Shown here piece by piece: positions 4,327 to 5,356 of a stretch of DNA of 5,356 nt. Source of the stretch: Candidatus Altarchaeales archaeon. GTDB lineage: Archaea; Altiarchaeota; Altiarchaeia; IMC4; SCGC-AAA252-I15. The stretch's first letter is position 1. Every line of letters begins with the position of its first letter. The translations under genes and the position numbers were made by a program. Below the pieces are notes generated by a model. The model was not told where the DNA came from. It made no database searches and saw only the letters and a list, made by a program, of their open reading frames with translations. The stretch spans positions 1-5,356 of the forward strand of contig VGJA01000080.1 in assembly GCA_016867655.1 (NCBI GenBank), in the 5' to 3' direction.

Positions 4327-5356
4327 ATGTTAAGGTTGACTGAGCATTTAAGGGAGATTGTTCCTGACCCGGTTAGGCATTGGATTACAGTTGGCAAGGA
4401 GTTGGGCGCTCAGAACATGTTTACCATTGGGGAGCCTGACGCGATTCCCAAAGAGATTCTTGAGGTTTATGCTAAGGCTGTTTTTGACGAGGAGTTGTCT
4501 GGAAAGGTTAGTTACCCGCCTGTCAAGGGCGAGGATTCTTTAAGAAAATGCATTTTGGATTTGGAGCGTAATTTCAACGTAAACTACAGGGAGGAGGATT
4601 TAGAGAGGGTTTATGTTACCGTTGGCGGCTCGCAGGCTTTACAGTTCGCATTCTCTTTGTTCAAGGAGGGCAGCGAAGTTATTGCTTCAATGCCTTGTTG
4701 GGGCACTATTTTGAACATGATGGCTCACTCGGGCATTAAGGGAGTTCCTGCTGAATTGTTCAAGGACGGCAGGTTTATTTCCGAGAATGCGAACAATGCT
4801 TTGACTGAAAAGACGCAGGCTGTTTACGTTAATTTTCCAACGAATCCGAACGGCGTTGTGCCGCCTGAAAAGGCGGTCAAGGATTTTGCAGAATGGGCTG
4901 TAGCCAACGACCTGCAGATTATTTCAGACGCGCCTTACAAGTATTTGATTTACGATTTTGAGAAGACGCCTTACGTTTCAACCATGAACTTCGGCGAAGA
5001 AGCCAACAGGAAGACTGTTGAAATCAGCAGTTTTTCCAAGATAATAAAGCCTGACATAAGACTGGGCTTTCTTAGAGTGTCTCCGGAGATTGTTGAACAC
5101 AAGGATGCCAAACAGTTGATGTATTACTTCAGGAATTTAAGCGCCAGCGTTTCAAGGTCAGAGCAGACAGGAGTGTTGAAGGTGCTTCAGAAAGACTCTA
5201 AGCTGGAATTCCTGAAAAAAATGGTTAGAGGATATGAAGAAAAAGCGGTCTTAATGCAAGAATGCTTGGAAAAAATGGGTTGCAGTGTGCCTGAAAAGCC
5301 TGCTGGAGGATACTTTTTGTTCCCCAAAACACCCAACAATATGGACGGAGAGGAAT
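4327..5356 (+). CDS. PLP-dependent class I/II aminotransferase, 3' end cut by the window
   Basis: This is a pyridoxal-phosphate enzyme of the aspartate-aminotransferase fold, transferring an amino group between an amino acid and a 2-oxo acid. The 343 visible residues are most of a protein usually near 390-400 long. Seen in order: GEPDAIP near the N-terminus (substrate region), GGSQALQFAF (100-109, cofactor phosphate loop), MPCWGT (122-127, with W125 where an aromatic residue stacks on the cofactor), NFPTNPNG (169-176, with N173), SDAPYKY (200-206, with D201 and Y204) and SSFSK (234-238, with K238 the Schiff-base lysine). R245 follows, seven residues on, as a phosphate ligand. Near the edge GGYFLFP lies just before the expected substrate-carboxylate arginine, which is not in the window. 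Substrate specificity cannot be assigned. Codon use in the first two thirds differs sharply from dph6. It is open at the right edge, so truncation is an artefact of the window. Confidence 0.92.
   Translation, partial: MLRLTEHLREIVPDPVRHWITVGKELGAQNMFTIGEPDAIPKEILEVYAKAVFDEELSGKVSYPPVKGEDSLRKCILDLERNFNVNYREEDLERVYVTVGGSQALQFAFSLFKEGSEVIASMPCWGTILNMMAHSGIKGVPAELFKDGRFISENANNALTEKTQAVYVNFPTNPNGVVPPEKAVKDFAEWAVANDLQIISDAPYKYLIYDFEKTPYVSTMNFGEEANRKTVEISSFSKIIKPDIRLGFLRVSPEIVEHKDAKQLMYYFRNLSASVSRSEQTGVLKVLQKDSKLEFLKKMVRGYEEKAVLMQECLEKMGCSVPEKPAGGYFLFPKTPNNMDGEE

Overview
The window looks like a piece of an archaeal chromosome. The evidence is a diphthine-ammonia ligase (Dph6, a modifier of archaeal and eukaryotic EF2), TATA-box-like promoter elements, and a PIN-domain toxin-antitoxin pair of a type common in archaea. 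Base composition is moderate to AT-rich. A small-genome lineage such as DPANN is possible, but the sequence alone does not fix the taxon.

Layout. Everything from position 1 to about 3339 is encoded on the minus strand and everything from about 3445 to the right edge on the plus strand, with one divergent promoter region between them (3340-3444). Reading leftwards from that region on the minus strand: an RHH-UPF0175 antitoxin (3010-3339) overlaps a DUF3368-type PIN nuclease (2537-3013) by an ATGA junction. After 63 bp comes proB (glutamate 5-kinase, 1379-2473), then proA (glutamate-5-semialdehyde dehydrogenase, 72-1376) 2 bp downstream. A further frame starts inside the proA stop codon and runs off the left edge. 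Reading rightwards on the plus strand: an unrecognised 50-residue small membrane-like protein (3445-3597), dph6 (3620-4288), and a PLP-dependent class I/II aminotransferase cut by the right edge (4327-5356).

How the genes fit together. ProB and ProA catalyse the first two steps from glutamate to proline, and the unfinished downstream frame might be a third gene of that unit. The toxin-antitoxin pair lies directly upstream on the same strand, so read-through into proBA is possible. The antitoxin promoter carries a palindrome suited to RHH autoregulation. Dph6 completes diphthamide on elongation factor 2. The aminotransferase cannot be given a substrate from this partial sequence.

No RNA genes, CRISPR arrays, insertion sequences or rRNA were seen. 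Apart from the common parts, the points most worth a second look are: a strongly strand-biased octamer (AGCCTGCA, seven copies all on the plus strand), the RHH-UPF0175 antitoxin and its palindromic promoter, the small heptad-repeat membrane-like protein, and a sharp isoleucine-codon discontinuity between dph6 and the aminotransferase. No clear sign of a wholly new multi-gene system was found.
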